Below are positions 27,346-36,801 of a DNA stretch of 64,000 bases, piece after piece. The notes beneath the pieces were generated by a model. That model worked only from the letters and a program-made list of their open reading frames with translations, was not told the DNA's origin and did not search any database. The position numbers and the translations under genes are program-made. The DNA comes from Alteromonas_F sp964429915 (lineage in GTDB: Bacteria > Pseudomonadota > Gammaproteobacteria > Enterobacterales > Alteromonadaceae), in assembly GCA_964429915.1 (NCBI GenBank), contig CAYSDZ010000003.1:103920-167919 (forward strand). Direction: 5' to 3'. How positions within the stretch are numbered: position 1 is the stretch's first letter; each line of letters opens with the position of its first letter.

Positions 27346-27969
27346 TTATTTTGCTAACTTGCACTCTTGTTTTACGTAATCAGATTGATTGGTAGTAATT
27401 AATAAAGATCGCGCTTTAGGGCAAAAGTAAGCGCTAACATTGCCATTAAAATTCGCATCAATTGATTTAGCGATTTCTGCCAGGGATCCAACAATGGTAT
27501 CTTCAGATTGAAATTGATGCTTCACCACAAAGTCTTCGTCCAAATCCCATACTAATTGCATTCCCTCTTGTTGAGCATAGGCTGAAATAGCCGATCGTAA
27601 TGTGCTACCCGCTTTAAACGTGCGGTACTTATGCTCGCCTTCCCATCGACTGGAAACCGGCTTTAAATCGCTAGACATATTTTTTAAACGTCTATCAATA
27701 GGCGTGTCATCGCTAGCTACGTCTAACACAAAGTCACCTACAGGCTCTTTAATTAACTCACTAGAGGATAATCTAAATTCACGGTAAAAATTAGATAAGC
27801 CCGAGGCAACACTCGGCTTTTCGGGCGCGCCTTCAGGAACCGGCTCTTCTTCAACGTCTTTTCGCATAATAACAATTACCACTGCCACTATAATCAAAGA
27901 CCCTGCTAAGCCAAGCTGAGTAAGCCAAAATTTAACGCTAGAAAACCCTTTTGACGCCATGTTACTCAC
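27346..27969 (-). CDS. Membrane-anchored TcpQ-domain protein
   Basis: Protein of 207 aa with one N-terminal membrane segment (about residues 17-31, LGLAGSLIIVAVVIVIM) and a periplasmic C-terminal domain. That domain, TFKAGSTLRSAISAYAQQEG through SLLITT, resembles the TcpQ (toxin co-regulated pilus biosynthesis Q) fold. Two cysteines near the C-terminus (in YFCPKA and QECKLA) could form a disulfide. No pilus or secretion genes are adjacent, so the role is open; it could assist an envelope complex. Divergent from the PfpI gene. Confidence 0.6.
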   Translation of the reverse strand: MSNMASKGFSSVKFWLTQLGLAGSLIIVAVVIVIMRKDVEEEPVPEGAPEKPSVASGLSNFYREFRLSSSELIKEPVGDFVLDVASDDTPIDRRLKNMSSDLKPVSSRWEGEHKYRTFKAGSTLRSAISAYAQQEGMQLVWDLDEDFVVKHQFQSEDTIVGSLAEIAKSIDANFNGNVSAYFCPKARSLLITTNQSDYVKQECKLAK

Positions 27970-28234
27970 CTGTTTAGTAATACTTTAAAATAGTAATCGC
28001 AGTTTAACGTTGAGTAAAGTTGGTAAAGCTAGCTTTTTTAACAATGAAATATTTACAAAAAATACAATAGTCTACTCCCTTCTCGACATTAGCCACAGCA
28101 AACTAAAAATTTAAACTTATGTTTTTTATAGGTTTTTACTATTCTTTTCAGATGGTCCACCCTTTGCAACCTACCTTTTACAATTTGTTTTCTGTAATTT
28201 TTTTCATTTTCTAAATAAAATCAAAGGACATAGC

Positions 28235-28804
28235 ATGACAGAATCTTCAACGCCTTCTAACTCCTCACTTTCTAGCAAAAAACTTGCGATTATTGCCACA
28301 GACGGATTCGAAAAAAGTGAGTTATTTACACCAAAAGAAAAACTTGAATCCATGGGGGCAGATATTGACATTATTTCTATTGGCGACGCCGAAGAAATTA
28401 CTTCATGGGATGAAAAAGACTGGGGCGAGAAAATTACTGTTGATAAGCAAATCATTGATGCAGACATAGGTGATTACGATGCAGTTATAGTGCCTGGTGG
28501 TCAGATAAATCCAGATATCTTACGCACCAACGAGAACGTAGTGTCTTTCCTTAAAGAAGCAGCTAAGCACTCAAAAGTAAAATCGATCGCGGCTATATGC
28601 CATGGTCCTTGGTTATTGGCGGAAGCTGAACTGATAGAAGAAAAAGCCATTACCTCATACCCTAGCATTAAAACTGACATGATAAATGCGGGTGGGAAAT
28701 GGACCGATTCAGAAGTGGTCGTGGACGGCAAACTTATTACCAGCCGCAATCCTAATGACCTCCCTAAATTCGTCGATGCGATTGCCAATAGTCTGAGCCA
28801 CTAA
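28235..28804 (+). CDS. PfpI/DJ-1 family type 1 glutamine amidotransferase-like protein
   Basis: DJ-1/PfpI superfamily protein of 189 aa. The core LAIIATDGFEKSELFTPKE, the oxyanion-side VIVPGGQINPD, and the nucleophile elbow AAICHGPWLLAEA with its Cys-His pair are visible, followed by SYPSIKTDMINAGGKW. It resembles the YhbO/general-stress-18 group (deglycase or chaperone activities have been proposed). AAAGGA lies 6 nt before the ATG. Its stop codon abuts the reading frame of a 5'-truncated dehydrogenase. Confidence 0.9.
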   Translation: MTESSTPSNSSLSSKKLAIIATDGFEKSELFTPKEKLESMGADIDIISIGDAEEITSWDEKDWGEKITVDKQIIDADIGDYDAVIVPGGQINPDILRTNENVVSFLKEAAKHSKVKSIAAICHGPWLLAEAELIEEKAITSYPSIKTDMINAGGKWTDSEVVVDGKLITSRNPNDLPKFVDAIANSLSH

Positions 28805-29360
28805 GAATTTAGTTGATAAGTGGGGTGAGGACCTCGTTTTGCCAGTAGTTTGTGATGTGTCAAACATCAGTCAATTAAACCGCGTTGTCGAACAAGCGCT
28901 AGAAAAATTTGGCGGGTTAGATGTGGTTTTTGCAAATGCTGGAACAGGGCTAAATCAAGCGGGTGTCGAAAACGGCGATGCTGAAGAATGGGCCACCATG
29001 CTGAAAGTCAATGTAAATGGTCTTTTATATACAGCAAAAGCGACTTTGCCTGCACTTAAACAATCTAAAGGACATTTCATTCTTACTAGCTCAATTGCAG
29101 GCAAAATAGCATTAAAAGGGTCAGTTTACGGTGCGAGCAAGTGGTTTGCCTATGGTTTCGGTCAAAACTTGGCGGCCGAAATGGCAGAATGGGGCGGTAG
29201 ATGCAGCACTATTTGCCCCGGCATGGTTAACACGCCATTTTTTGATGAACCCAAACCTGATAAATTATTACCCGAAGACATCGCCAGCGCTGTGTTATAT
29301 GCTATTTCGACAGACGCGCGTTGCGATGTACGAGAAATCACGCTGATGCCGACACAGTAA
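28803..29360 (+). pseudogene. 5'-truncated short-chain dehydrogenase remnant
   Basis: The frame encodes the central and C-terminal part of a classical SDR: CDVSN, then VVFANAGTG (NAG motif), LTSSIAG (catalytic Ser), YGASKW (YxxxK) and ICPGMVNTPFF. The N-terminal beta-alpha-beta with the TGxxxGIG cofactor motif, roughly 45 residues, is missing. The SDR-like sequence (DKWGEDLVLPVVCD) continues upstream of the only usable start, a TTG at 28839, up to the stop of the PfpI gene. The 5' part therefore seems to have been deleted, joining the remnant to the PfpI gene. Unlikely to be active. Confidence 0.72.
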
Positions 29361-29409
29361 ATCGTTATGTGGGTTTTGTTCAATCAGTACGTTCAATCAG
29401 TACTTTTAA

Positions 29410-30345
29410 TCAATACAATGAAGGATCACTTTCACTAGGACGCGTCTTAAAACGTTTGTGCATCCACAAATAGCTTTCTGGTTGCTCACTGACTATTTCA
29501 TAGATTTCTTCATTCAAACGAGTCAGAGCCTGTTCTACAGGCTCTTTTGTTAACCAGTTTATTGGCGGATAAAATTTTATTTTGCAACCTTTATCCGAAT
29601 ACTGGGACGTAATAATAAGTGGGACACAATTGGCTCGCTCCGCAAACATTAATGTAGCCGTTGTGGTAGCTGTATGCTTAACTGAGCCAAAGGGCACAAA
29701 AATGCTTTGTTTAGCACCGTAGTCTTGATCGGGTAAATATAAACACAACTCACCCTCGTTCATCGCTTCAATTAACGCTTTTGAACTGCGCTTGTGGATC
29801 ATGTATTTGTTAGAGCGATTTCGTCCATGGTATTGAAAATAATCGATCAACTCATTATTGTGCTTTCGGTAGAATGCAATGCTGGGATGTTTAAGCCCGA
29901 CCACTCTGCACGCCAGCTCTAGGTTCATATTGTGTAAGGCTAAGCCAAACACCCCTTTGCCAGACCTTAAAATTGCCTCTGCATGCTCAAACCCTTCTAC
30001 TTCACTAATACGTTCAATACGCCACTGAGGCCACCACCACCCCATAGCGGTTTCAAATAGTGCCATTCCAGCTCGCTGAAGATGAGTAGTTAGTACACGT
30101 TGTCGTTTTTCGTTAGACCAATTTGGATAACATAATTCCAAGTTTCTCTGCGCGACGGCGACTCGCTTCGGCACAATCTTAGTAAGTAACTTACCGACTC
30201 CTTTTCCCAACAAGTTGATGGCGGGGTAAGGTAACCAAGTAAGCGCATACAGAAGAATAACACCGACCCAAACTAGCCAATACTTCGGCAATAAAAACGA
30301 CAATTTAAAACTGGGAGGAACAATACGCGTAGCCAAACACAACAC
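29410..30345 (-). CDS. Lipid A acyltransferase family protein (LpxL/HtrB-like)
   Basis: Late acyltransferase of lipid A synthesis, acting at the inner membrane with acyl-ACP. One N-terminal membrane segment (LVWVGVILLYALTW) is followed by the LPLAT fold with the catalytic HX4E motif in LALHNMNLELA, then GELCLYLPDQDYG and YLWMHKRFKTRP at the C-terminus. Length 311 aa is normal. The frame opens with a GTG (30345) without a clear ribosome site, so the start is uncertain by a few codons. It is not obvious whether it is LpxL, LpxM or LpxP. Confidence 0.87.
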   Translation of the reverse strand: MLCLATRIVPPSFKLSFLLPKYWLVWVGVILLYALTWLPYPAINLLGKGVGKLLTKIVPKRVAVAQRNLELCYPNWSNEKRQRVLTTHLQRAGMALFETAMGWWWPQWRIERISEVEGFEHAEAILRSGKGVFGLALHNMNLELACRVVGLKHPSIAFYRKHNNELIDYFQYHGRNRSNKYMIHKRSSKALIEAMNEGELCLYLPDQDYGAKQSIFVPFGSVKHTATTTATLMFAERANCVPLIITSQYSDKGCKIKFYPPINWLTKEPVEQALTRLNEEIYEIVSEQPESYLWMHKRFKTRPSESDPSLY

Positions 30346-30418
30346 TCAACGATAATAGATCAATACATTAATTGTACCAGTGTCTGCTATTTTCAGGCAA
30401 AAAAGCACCGCTAATTTA

Positions 30419-30455
30419 GCAACCACTGCGCATCACTATGGTTCGCAATGGTTGC
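30419..30455 (-). terminator. Hairpin downstream of the TpsA gene
   Basis: A 12-bp stem (gcaaccactgcg against cgcaatggttgc, one G-U/A-C mismatch) with a 13-nt loop lies 13 bp past the TpsA stop. The T-run (TTTTTT) on the minus strand is about 12 nt further, so it is an imperfect terminator. Confidence 0.4.
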
Positions 30456-30467
30456 TGACTGACGCTA

Positions 30468-33400
30468 TCAACGGCCGCTAGTTACCGCTGAACGAAGTTG
30501 TTGCTCATTAGGTAATGTGACAACAGAGTCGTCAAATTTAAGCTCATCTTTTGGTAAAAATGGTCTCACTTCCTTAACTGGCGGTAAATTAATACTATTT
30601 TGCGCTTGTGTATTCAACTGAATAGCTAGCTCATTTTCCTCAAGTGTGCCACCAAACGGCACAGGAACAAGGCTATTTGATAGCGTGCTACCCGTTATTA
30701 CTCCCAGACTAGCAGACGCAAAATAGTCACCATTTACAGTAAACACTTGAACGTTATCGCGCCCAGTTTGAAGTAAAGCTCCTGTATTGACAGGCGTTGC
30801 ATAGTTTACTGTACCTGTGACTTCGATCGGATTATCGACGGTGATAACAACGGGAATACCATTCACTGTCACGCTTCCCTGATTACCAAAAGAAATTAAT
30901 TCAACATCACTATTTATACTGATATTACTAAGCTCAATCGTATCACCAGCAACAAGAGCGAGAGAATGAGCCATTAGCGCTCCCTCACTTACTTGACTGA
31001 TTCTACCTGTCGAAGTAAAGCGTATATTAGCATTTTCAGCTTCTACTGAACCAATAGACAAATCGTCTTGCGAATTCAAAGTAATCGACGGGTTAGTGGC
31101 ATTGCGACCATTGAAATTCAGCGCATTGATTGTTGTGCTGCCAAGCGACTCAATATTCACGGTATCAGCGCTATTTTCAAGATTGCCTAAAGTGACTACC
31201 CCTCCATTTTGCAAGGTCACAGACAGACTATTGACATCAATACGACTTTGTATTGACTGTTGAAGGTCGCCCATCGTTTCGATATCTAAAAAATTTGCTT
31301 GCACGTTACCTAACTCGATACCGTCCCTATCAAACAACGAAATATTCGCTAAGTAACTCCCCGTTGCGCTGAACACACCTAATTGATTATTTCGTGAATC
31401 AAGGTTGATCGTAGATTGCAGTCCCTCAGCTATCATCAAGTTAGTTGCTGCAGTTTCAATGCTGCCTGCACTTATCACATTCCCATTTAACAAAGTAATA
31501 TTAAGCACTTGGGTGGCTGCAATATCACCTAGCGACAGGTCGTTGTTGACGATTACATTCACCCTATCTGCAGATGCTGAAAACTGCCCAAAATTGTTTA
31601 AGGTCGAATCGAGCAATACATTACCAGCCAAGGCATTAAAGTTCGCATTCGACGCCACAATAGCGGTATTGTCAGTTATATCACCCGTTGTAGTGGTCGC
31701 ATTGAAATTATTCAGCACCTCTATCATGTCAAGCTCTAGCCCAAAACCGTCAACGACTGATACATTGCTCCCCCTGCTGCTAAGCACGCCTAGGTCGTTA
31801 CGCACATCTTCCAATACGACATCGAAACCAACTCCATTTTCACTCATTGCGGCAAAGAAACTATTTCCACCCACGCTAATGGTGCCTGTTTGACGAATAT
31901 CACCGTCAGTCGATATCAACAAATCTTGCGATGCGGCAAGGCCGTTTATAACAATGCCATTACTGTCTAACAAAGCAATAGTATTACCGACACCACTCAA
32001 CACATTAATATTGTTAAACGACTCGCCATTGTCCCCAACAAGATCCAAACGAATATCGTAGGTCACCGTGCCATTCACCGCATTAATTACCGCATCGTCA
32101 ATGGTCAGTAAACCTGTTTGAGTGACTGTACCTGTGGTATTCAAAGTAAAGATATCGGCAGTCAAACCACCCAACACAATACCGAAGTTGTCATTAATAA
32201 ATACTTCATTTACGTGATCACCGTTAAAAGTAACCGTACCGAAATCGTTGTTAATGTCGCTCAAAACTACATCGGCGGAAGAGTTGTCCAGTGCATTAAA
32301 GAATGCAAAGGGTGTACGAATTTGTTCCTCACCTCTTATGTCACCGGCTATTGCCGTGGCATTTAAGCCACTAAATGCGTCTATGCGGCCCAGTAACAAC
32401 TCATTGCTATCGACTAAACTCACGGTATCGCCAATAGCACTGACTGTGCCCAATTCGTTATTGCCATCTAATAAAGCAATATCAAAAACAGTGCCGGCAT
32501 CATCACGAGCAAAAATAAATGCATTGTTAAGCACACCCAGACTAGCGGTTTGGAAGATGAGACCATCGGTCGATAACGCAAAATCATTACTGGCAGAAAC
32601 ACCTGCTAACTCTATACCGTTCGCTTCGAGTAGGAAAACATCGCGGCCTATCGCCCCAAAACGGTCGATCTGGTTAAACACCAAGCCATTATTAAACGTT
32701 TGATCTAAAAACACATTAAAACGAAGGTCGCCTTGTGCTGCTTGAACAAACAACTCATTAACGTTGATGACTTCAGTTTGCGTGACGTCACCCGTCGTTG
32801 ATAAGGTCATTCTCGAGGCATTAATACCATCAAGTACAATTCCAAAATTATCTACTAGATTAATATCACTCAGATTATTGCCCGCTGCCCTAAATACACC
32901 AATATTATTCTTGTCTGAATCTAAGTTGATCGTTGCGTTAGTTACGTCTTCTAACAAAAAGCTAGCAGACTCTGCCTCTATAATACCCACATCGCTCACA
33001 CTGCCTGAAGATAAACGCACAGCTAAGTTATTCGTATCCACATCACCCAATACGACACTTCCATCAGCATCGACAAAAACCGAATTTGCACGCACAATAC
33101 CTGTGGTATTCACTGCGTTCATGGTTAAGTTTTGTGCTGAATGGGCTGAGATATTTACGCCTACTTGCGCTACGAGCTCACTGTCTCGCAATTCAACCAG
33201 TGAGGAACCGGGGTCACTCACCAACTTTTCTGTGACTTCTACGCTGAACACATCGTTATCTGTATCTAGGGTGATCGTAGAGCGTTGGCTTGAAAAAACG
33301 TTGATACTGCCTTGTGAGGACAAAGCAACATTTTGGGTTTGAACCGTTCTACCTATCAAAGTGATATCGTTTACGTTGCTGGTAATGACACTATTATCGC

Positions 33401-33983
33401 TTAATTCAATTAAACCAGCGCTTTGTAAATCAGATAGTGCCAAATCGAGTTCAACTGCCCCTGTATTAGCGTTTATCTGAGTCGTAATCGCATTGATATC
33501 TGCCAATGACGGGGCTTGGGTTGACGCAACAAAGCCAGCAACGTCAACCACGGCACTATTGGAAAACACAATACCGTTTGAATTAAATAAATACACGTTG
33601 CCGTCTGAAGTAATACTCCCTTGAATATTGGAAACGTCGCTTCCTAATACAAAATTTAAAGCATGGAAGGCATTTCCACCTTCTGTGTAGTTAAAAGCAA
33701 CGGTATTATCTGTACCAATATTAAAGGTGTCCCACTTGACCCATGCAACTTGCTCGTTTTGTGTCACAGTGGTGCTATTTCCATTACTGCTAATAGACTG
33801 AATATTCAATCTTGAATCCGTGGCAGCTTCTACAGGTAAATTAGCAAAAGCGCTGCCCTGTGTAAGAAATGCCGCTGCCAATAAGCTGCTAGTTAAGCAA
33901 GCTCGGTTGACTGCATTACACAGTTGCGAACGAGGAAACGAAAGTTTATTACCACACTGCTGCGTCTTCTTTTGTGTTTTCAT
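30468..33983 (-). CDS. Two-partner secretion exoprotein (TpsA, filamentous-haemagglutinin-like)
   Basis: Large secreted beta-helix protein of 1171 aa. A long signal region ends near residue 48 (FLTQGSAFA). The TPS secretion domain (about 50-290) has QVAWVKWDTFNIG, NFVLGSDVSNIQGSI and LFNSNGIVFSNSA. From about 355 to 800 the chain is two copies of a 220-residue unit, each made of three shorter repeats; a third partial series follows. No VENN motif, toxin domain or autotransporter barrel is seen at the C-terminus, so it is more likely an adhesin or matrix protein than a contact-inhibition toxin. It sits 22 bp downstream of its TpsB transporter. Confidence 0.88.
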   Translation of the reverse strand: MKTQKKTQQCGNKLSFPRSQLCNAVNRACLTSSLLAAAFLTQGSAFANLPVEAATDSRLNIQSISSNGNSTTVTQNEQVAWVKWDTFNIGTDNTVAFNYTEGGNAFHALNFVLGSDVSNIQGSITSDGNVYLFNSNGIVFSNSAVVDVAGFVASTQAPSLADINAITTQINANTGAVELDLALSDLQSAGLIELSDNSVITSNVNDITLIGRTVQTQNVALSSQGSINVFSSQRSTITLDTDNDVFSVEVTEKLVSDPGSSLVELRDSELVAQVGVNISAHSAQNLTMNAVNTTGIVRANSVFVDADGSVVLGDVDTNNLAVRLSSGSVSDVGIIEAESASFLLEDVTNATINLDSDKNNIGVFRAAGNNLSDINLVDNFGIVLDGINASRMTLSTTGDVTQTEVINVNELFVQAAQGDLRFNVFLDQTFNNGLVFNQIDRFGAIGRDVFLLEANGIELAGVSASNDFALSTDGLIFQTASLGVLNNAFIFARDDAGTVFDIALLDGNNELGTVSAIGDTVSLVDSNELLLGRIDAFSGLNATAIAGDIRGEEQIRTPFAFFNALDNSSADVVLSDINNDFGTVTFNGDHVNEVFINDNFGIVLGGLTADIFTLNTTGTVTQTGLLTIDDAVINAVNGTVTYDIRLDLVGDNGESFNNINVLSGVGNTIALLDSNGIVINGLAASQDLLISTDGDIRQTGTISVGGNSFFAAMSENGVGFDVVLEDVRNDLGVLSSRGSNVSVVDGFGLELDMIEVLNNFNATTTTGDITDNTAIVASNANFNALAGNVLLDSTLNNFGQFSASADRVNVIVNNDLSLGDIAATQVLNITLLNGNVISAGSIETAATNLMIAEGLQSTINLDSRNNQLGVFSATGSYLANISLFDRDGIELGNVQANFLDIETMGDLQQSIQSRIDVNSLSVTLQNGGVVTLGNLENSADTVNIESLGSTTINALNFNGRNATNPSITLNSQDDLSIGSVEAENANIRFTSTGRISQVSEGALMAHSLALVAGDTIELSNISINSDVELISFGNQGSVTVNGIPVVITVDNPIEVTGTVNYATPVNTGALLQTGRDNVQVFTVNGDYFASASLGVITGSTLSNSLVPVPFGGTLEENELAIQLNTQAQNSINLPPVKEVRPFLPKDELKFDDSVVTLPNEQQLRSAVTSGR
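31599..32249 (-). repeat. TpsA 220-residue super-repeat, copy 2
   Basis: Codes residues 579-795. The landmarks are NDFGTV, NFGIVLGG, LNTTGTVTQT, DSNGIVINGLAAS, STDGDIRQT, RNDLGVLSS and NATTTTGDIT. They align with copy 1 without gaps until the last few residues. A third start (NNFGQFSA, residue 796) begins immediately after. Confidence 0.8.
32250..32909 (-). repeat. TpsA 220-residue super-repeat, copy 1
   Basis: Codes residues 359-578. It contains in order NNIGVF, NFGIVLDG, LSTTGDVTQT, EANGIELAGVSAS, STDGLIFQT, NNELGTVSA and NATAIAGDIR. Each landmark recurs at a constant offset of 220 residues in copy 2. Confidence 0.8.
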
Positions 33984-34005
33984 CGCTTAAATTCTCTCGT
34001 TAGCA

Positions 34006-35871
34006 TTAAAAGTTGTAAATGATTGAAGCAAAGATTTGATTTGTGTCGCGACCTGAGACTTCTTCACCACCATTTCTAATATTCGGCGCGGGCGCACCAT
34101 TCACTCCATCAGAAACACCCAAGCCGTGAGCGATAGTCAGGTTAACGCTAAGCATATTGGAATATTGATAGCGTGCACCCAAACCAATACCTTGAATAGT
34201 GGCATCAAACTCAGATGCTCCGTTGATATCATTCGAGTCGCCATGCCCAATATCGTAAAAAACCGATAAGCCCAGTCCATTTAGTAATGCATATTGCAAG
34301 TCAATTGAACCGAGCAACCCATTATCAGCGATAAAACTGCCAGACGGATAAGCTCGCACTCCATAAGGCCCCGCCAATGAAAACTGTTGGACAGGTGCAA
34401 GAACATCTTCACTGAATTGAAATGCAAGGCGTGTCTTCACAGTCAGTTTTTTGGCCAAGCCCCCAAACAATGCATTTAAGTCGCCTGTAACCCGAAACGA
34501 ATTATCTTGGTCGGATCCTAACCTAGAAGGTCTTACCGTTTGACCAATCTCGTTGACAGTGGTCTCGTTGGTGTTACCAATCCATTTGGAGGGGATAGGG
34601 AAAAAGACTAAATCACTATTTTCGTAAAGAGCAGCGATTTGACCATAATAAGTGTGACGCTTGTGACGTAACGTAAATGAATAGTTTAAGTCATATTCAC
34701 TCACGCGATCGCGATTCAGCAATACATCACCACCGAATATTTCATTCCGAGCCAATAAATCAGCCCGGCTTACTGATACACCTAAACTCCAAGTGTTACT
34801 AAATTTGCGCGTTAACGTTTTGTAGTAATTCAAAAATAGTCGGGTTTTGTTAGATTCACCGTTAAAACCCAAGCGAGCTAGCTGTGCACTGGCATTGTTA
34901 CCAATATCGTACTGCGTATGAGACCACTCTAACCCTGCACTAAATAGCAAATTATCGCTGAATATTTCATAACTGAACCCACCGAAACAGCATTGTACAT
35001 CGTTCTTATCGATCGGATTTTGCGGATCATCAAAGCCATCCGGTGTCTGATTGGCAATGATATCTACTCGCAGCCGGTCTTCTAAACCAAAGGGGTTATT
35101 AACAAAAAAGCGCGTGCCTAACCGATGCTCTCCGGTCGCCTCATTACCATAGTTATCTAAATAAACGCTGCCTGAAAACGTATTAATTTTGTTTATGTCA
35201 ATAATTGCAACGGATTCGCCTAGACCGTTACCCGGTTTAAACGAGCCTAAAGCACTAACACCTGGCAATAAATTTTGCACTCGTAAAAACGAAGACTCTA
35301 GCCCTTCCCTTGTCGCCACCTTACCAGTATGTTTGGCAAACCGCTTTTCAATGACGTCACTGCTTAAGCTGGGCTTGCCAATAATCTCTATGTCGCCAAG
35401 CGTGCCCTCAAGCAAATGCAACGCAAGCCTACCCGCTGTTATTTTTTGCGCAGGAATATAGACCGTAGACAGAATTTGGCCTCGATCTCGAAGCTCCTTG
35501 CTCATTGTCGCAGTGAGACTATTTAGCTGATCATAACTGGGCTGATTGTTTGTTTTTTCTAGTAACGACGTAGCCATGTCAGTTAAAATTGGGTCGTTAA
35601 CGGGTTCTAACCTTGCTACGGCTGTTTTACTAGCATTAGGTACCAATCTCACTACATCAATGACTTGCACACTTAATTTAACATTCTTACTCAGGTTCGC
35701 TTCTTCATCATTTATTGCAGGTAAATCATAGGACGTCTGAGTATCAGCAGGGCTGATTTTATCTAAAGGGTTATTTTGCTGCCGAGTTTGTCCATTGACA
35801 TGATTTGCAAAAACAAAACACAGCAGACAAACAAAAACATTTTGAGTCATTTTTTTAAAACACATGTTCAT
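34006..35871 (-). CDS. Two-partner secretion outer-membrane transporter (TpsB, ShlB/FhaC/HecB family)
   Basis: Omp85-superfamily pore that exports the adjacent TpsA protein. The signal peptide (FVCLLCFVFANHVNG) is followed by two POTRA-type segments (about 50-200: ILSTVYIPAQKITAGRLALHLLEG, then IEIIGKP). The ShlB barrel follows (VYLDNYGNEATGEHRLG, and GPYGVRAYPSGSF near the C-terminus, the conserved VRGY/DNG-type motif), ending in an aromatic strand (IIYNF). The frame extends to a GTG at 35910; the ATG at 35871 gives a better signal peptide. Genes run TpsB then TpsA, downstream of tatC. Confidence 0.88.
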   Translation of the reverse strand: MNMCFKKMTQNVFVCLLCFVFANHVNGQTRQQNNPLDKISPADTQTSYDLPAINDEEANLSKNVKLSVQVIDVVRLVPNASKTAVARLEPVNDPILTDMATSLLEKTNNQPSYDQLNSLTATMSKELRDRGQILSTVYIPAQKITAGRLALHLLEGTLGDIEIIGKPSLSSDVIEKRFAKHTGKVATREGLESSFLRVQNLLPGVSALGSFKPGNGLGESVAIIDINKINTFSGSVYLDNYGNEATGEHRLGTRFFVNNPFGLEDRLRVDIIANQTPDGFDDPQNPIDKNDVQCCFGGFSYEIFSDNLLFSAGLEWSHTQYDIGNNASAQLARLGFNGESNKTRLFLNYYKTLTRKFSNTWSLGVSVSRADLLARNEIFGGDVLLNRDRVSEYDLNYSFTLRHKRHTYYGQIAALYENSDLVFFPIPSKWIGNTNETTVNEIGQTVRPSRLGSDQDNSFRVTGDLNALFGGLAKKLTVKTRLAFQFSEDVLAPVQQFSLAGPYGVRAYPSGSFIADNGLLGSIDLQYALLNGLGLSVFYDIGHGDSNDINGASEFDATIQGIGLGARYQYSNMLSVNLTIAHGLGVSDGVNGAPAPNIRNGGEEVSGRDTNQIFASIIYNF

Positions 35872-35983
35872 TTGACCATTAAATTTAAATAACAGTAAGG
35901 GTTGACCCACTTAACAACTGGGTGCAGTACATTAAGAAAGCCACGCTATTTTTGAGTAAAAATCCTTTGTAGTTCAGCCTCTT

Positions 35984-36745
35984 TTACGTTGCTAATTTGG
36001 CTTGCTTTGGCGAAGGGTGGAACCACACCGAGAACAACAGCCCCATTTCAAATAGCAGCCACATAGGAATTGCAAGTAATGTTTGAGACACCATATCTGG
36101 TGGCGTAAGTAACATGCCAAAAATAAAGGCCGCCACAATTACATAGGCTCTGTGTTGTTTCAGTTTTTCTGCCGAAGTGGCACCTGTCCACACCACCACC
36201 ATAGTGGCTATAGGCACTTCGAACGCAAAGCCGAAGGCGAAAAACAGCTTTATCATTACGTTTAAGCTATTTGTCATGTCAGGTATGTAACGTATTCCTT
36301 CAGGTACGACAGAAGGAAAAAACTGAAACATCAAAGGAAACACAACAAAATAACAAAACGCCATACCCCCATAGAACAACACGATACTGCTAATTAAAAT
36401 GGGCATAGCAAGACGTCGTTCATTTTTGTAAAGACCCGGTGCGACAAAAGCCCAGACTTGATGCAGAATGACAGGCACCGCCAAGAAAAATGAGGCGATT
36501 AACGCGAGTTTAAAAGGGGTAAAAAAGGGGTCAATTAAACCCGTCGCCACCATTTCACTGTTTTCTGGAAGCTGGTTCATCAATGGCTTCACCAAAAACA
36601 GATAGATTTCATTGGCAAAACCCACTAACACACAAAATAGCACCACGATGGACAGTACTGCTTTTACCAACCTAGAGCGCAATTCTATTAAATGTGCCAG
36701 CAATGGCATTTCGTTTCGGTTATAGGGATTCTGTTTTTGAGTCAT
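35984..36745 (-). CDS. tatC: Sec-independent protein translocase TatC
   Basis: Receptor component of the twin-arginine translocase in the inner membrane; binds RR signal peptides. Six membrane segments are visible. The N-terminal MPLLAHLIELRSRLVKA and the loop FALIASFF-type region with PVILHQVWAFVAPGLYKNER are diagnostic. Length 253 aa is typical. It is the third gene of tatABC on the minus strand, 56 bp after tatB, and likely serves PhoX among other substrates. Confidence 0.96.
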   Translation of the reverse strand: MTQKQNPYNRNEMPLLAHLIELRSRLVKAVLSIVVLFCVLVGFANEIYLFLVKPLMNQLPENSEMVATGLIDPFFTPFKLALIASFFLAVPVILHQVWAFVAPGLYKNERRLAMPILISSIVLFYGGMAFCYFVVFPLMFQFFPSVVPEGIRYIPDMTNSLNVMIKLFFAFGFAFEVPIATMVVVWTGATSAEKLKQHRAYVIVAAFIFGMLLTPPDMVSQTLLAIPMWLLFEMGLLFSVWFHPSPKQAKLAT

Positions 36746-36801
36746 TGGCTTGGTATCTCAATGTTAAGAATGCAACCGTGTTAAATAGACCAACGTTTAA
36801 A

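Noticed and set aside
31405..31893. 162-codon plus-strand frame within the TpsA gene
   Set aside because: Antisense shadow of the repetitive TpsA coding sequence; Ser/Thr/Pro/Leu-rich composition reflects the complement of Asn/Asp/Val codons.
30468..33983. Possibility that TpsA is a contact-dependent inhibition toxin
   Set aside because: No VENN-like boundary, no C-terminal toxin domain and no small immunity gene follows.
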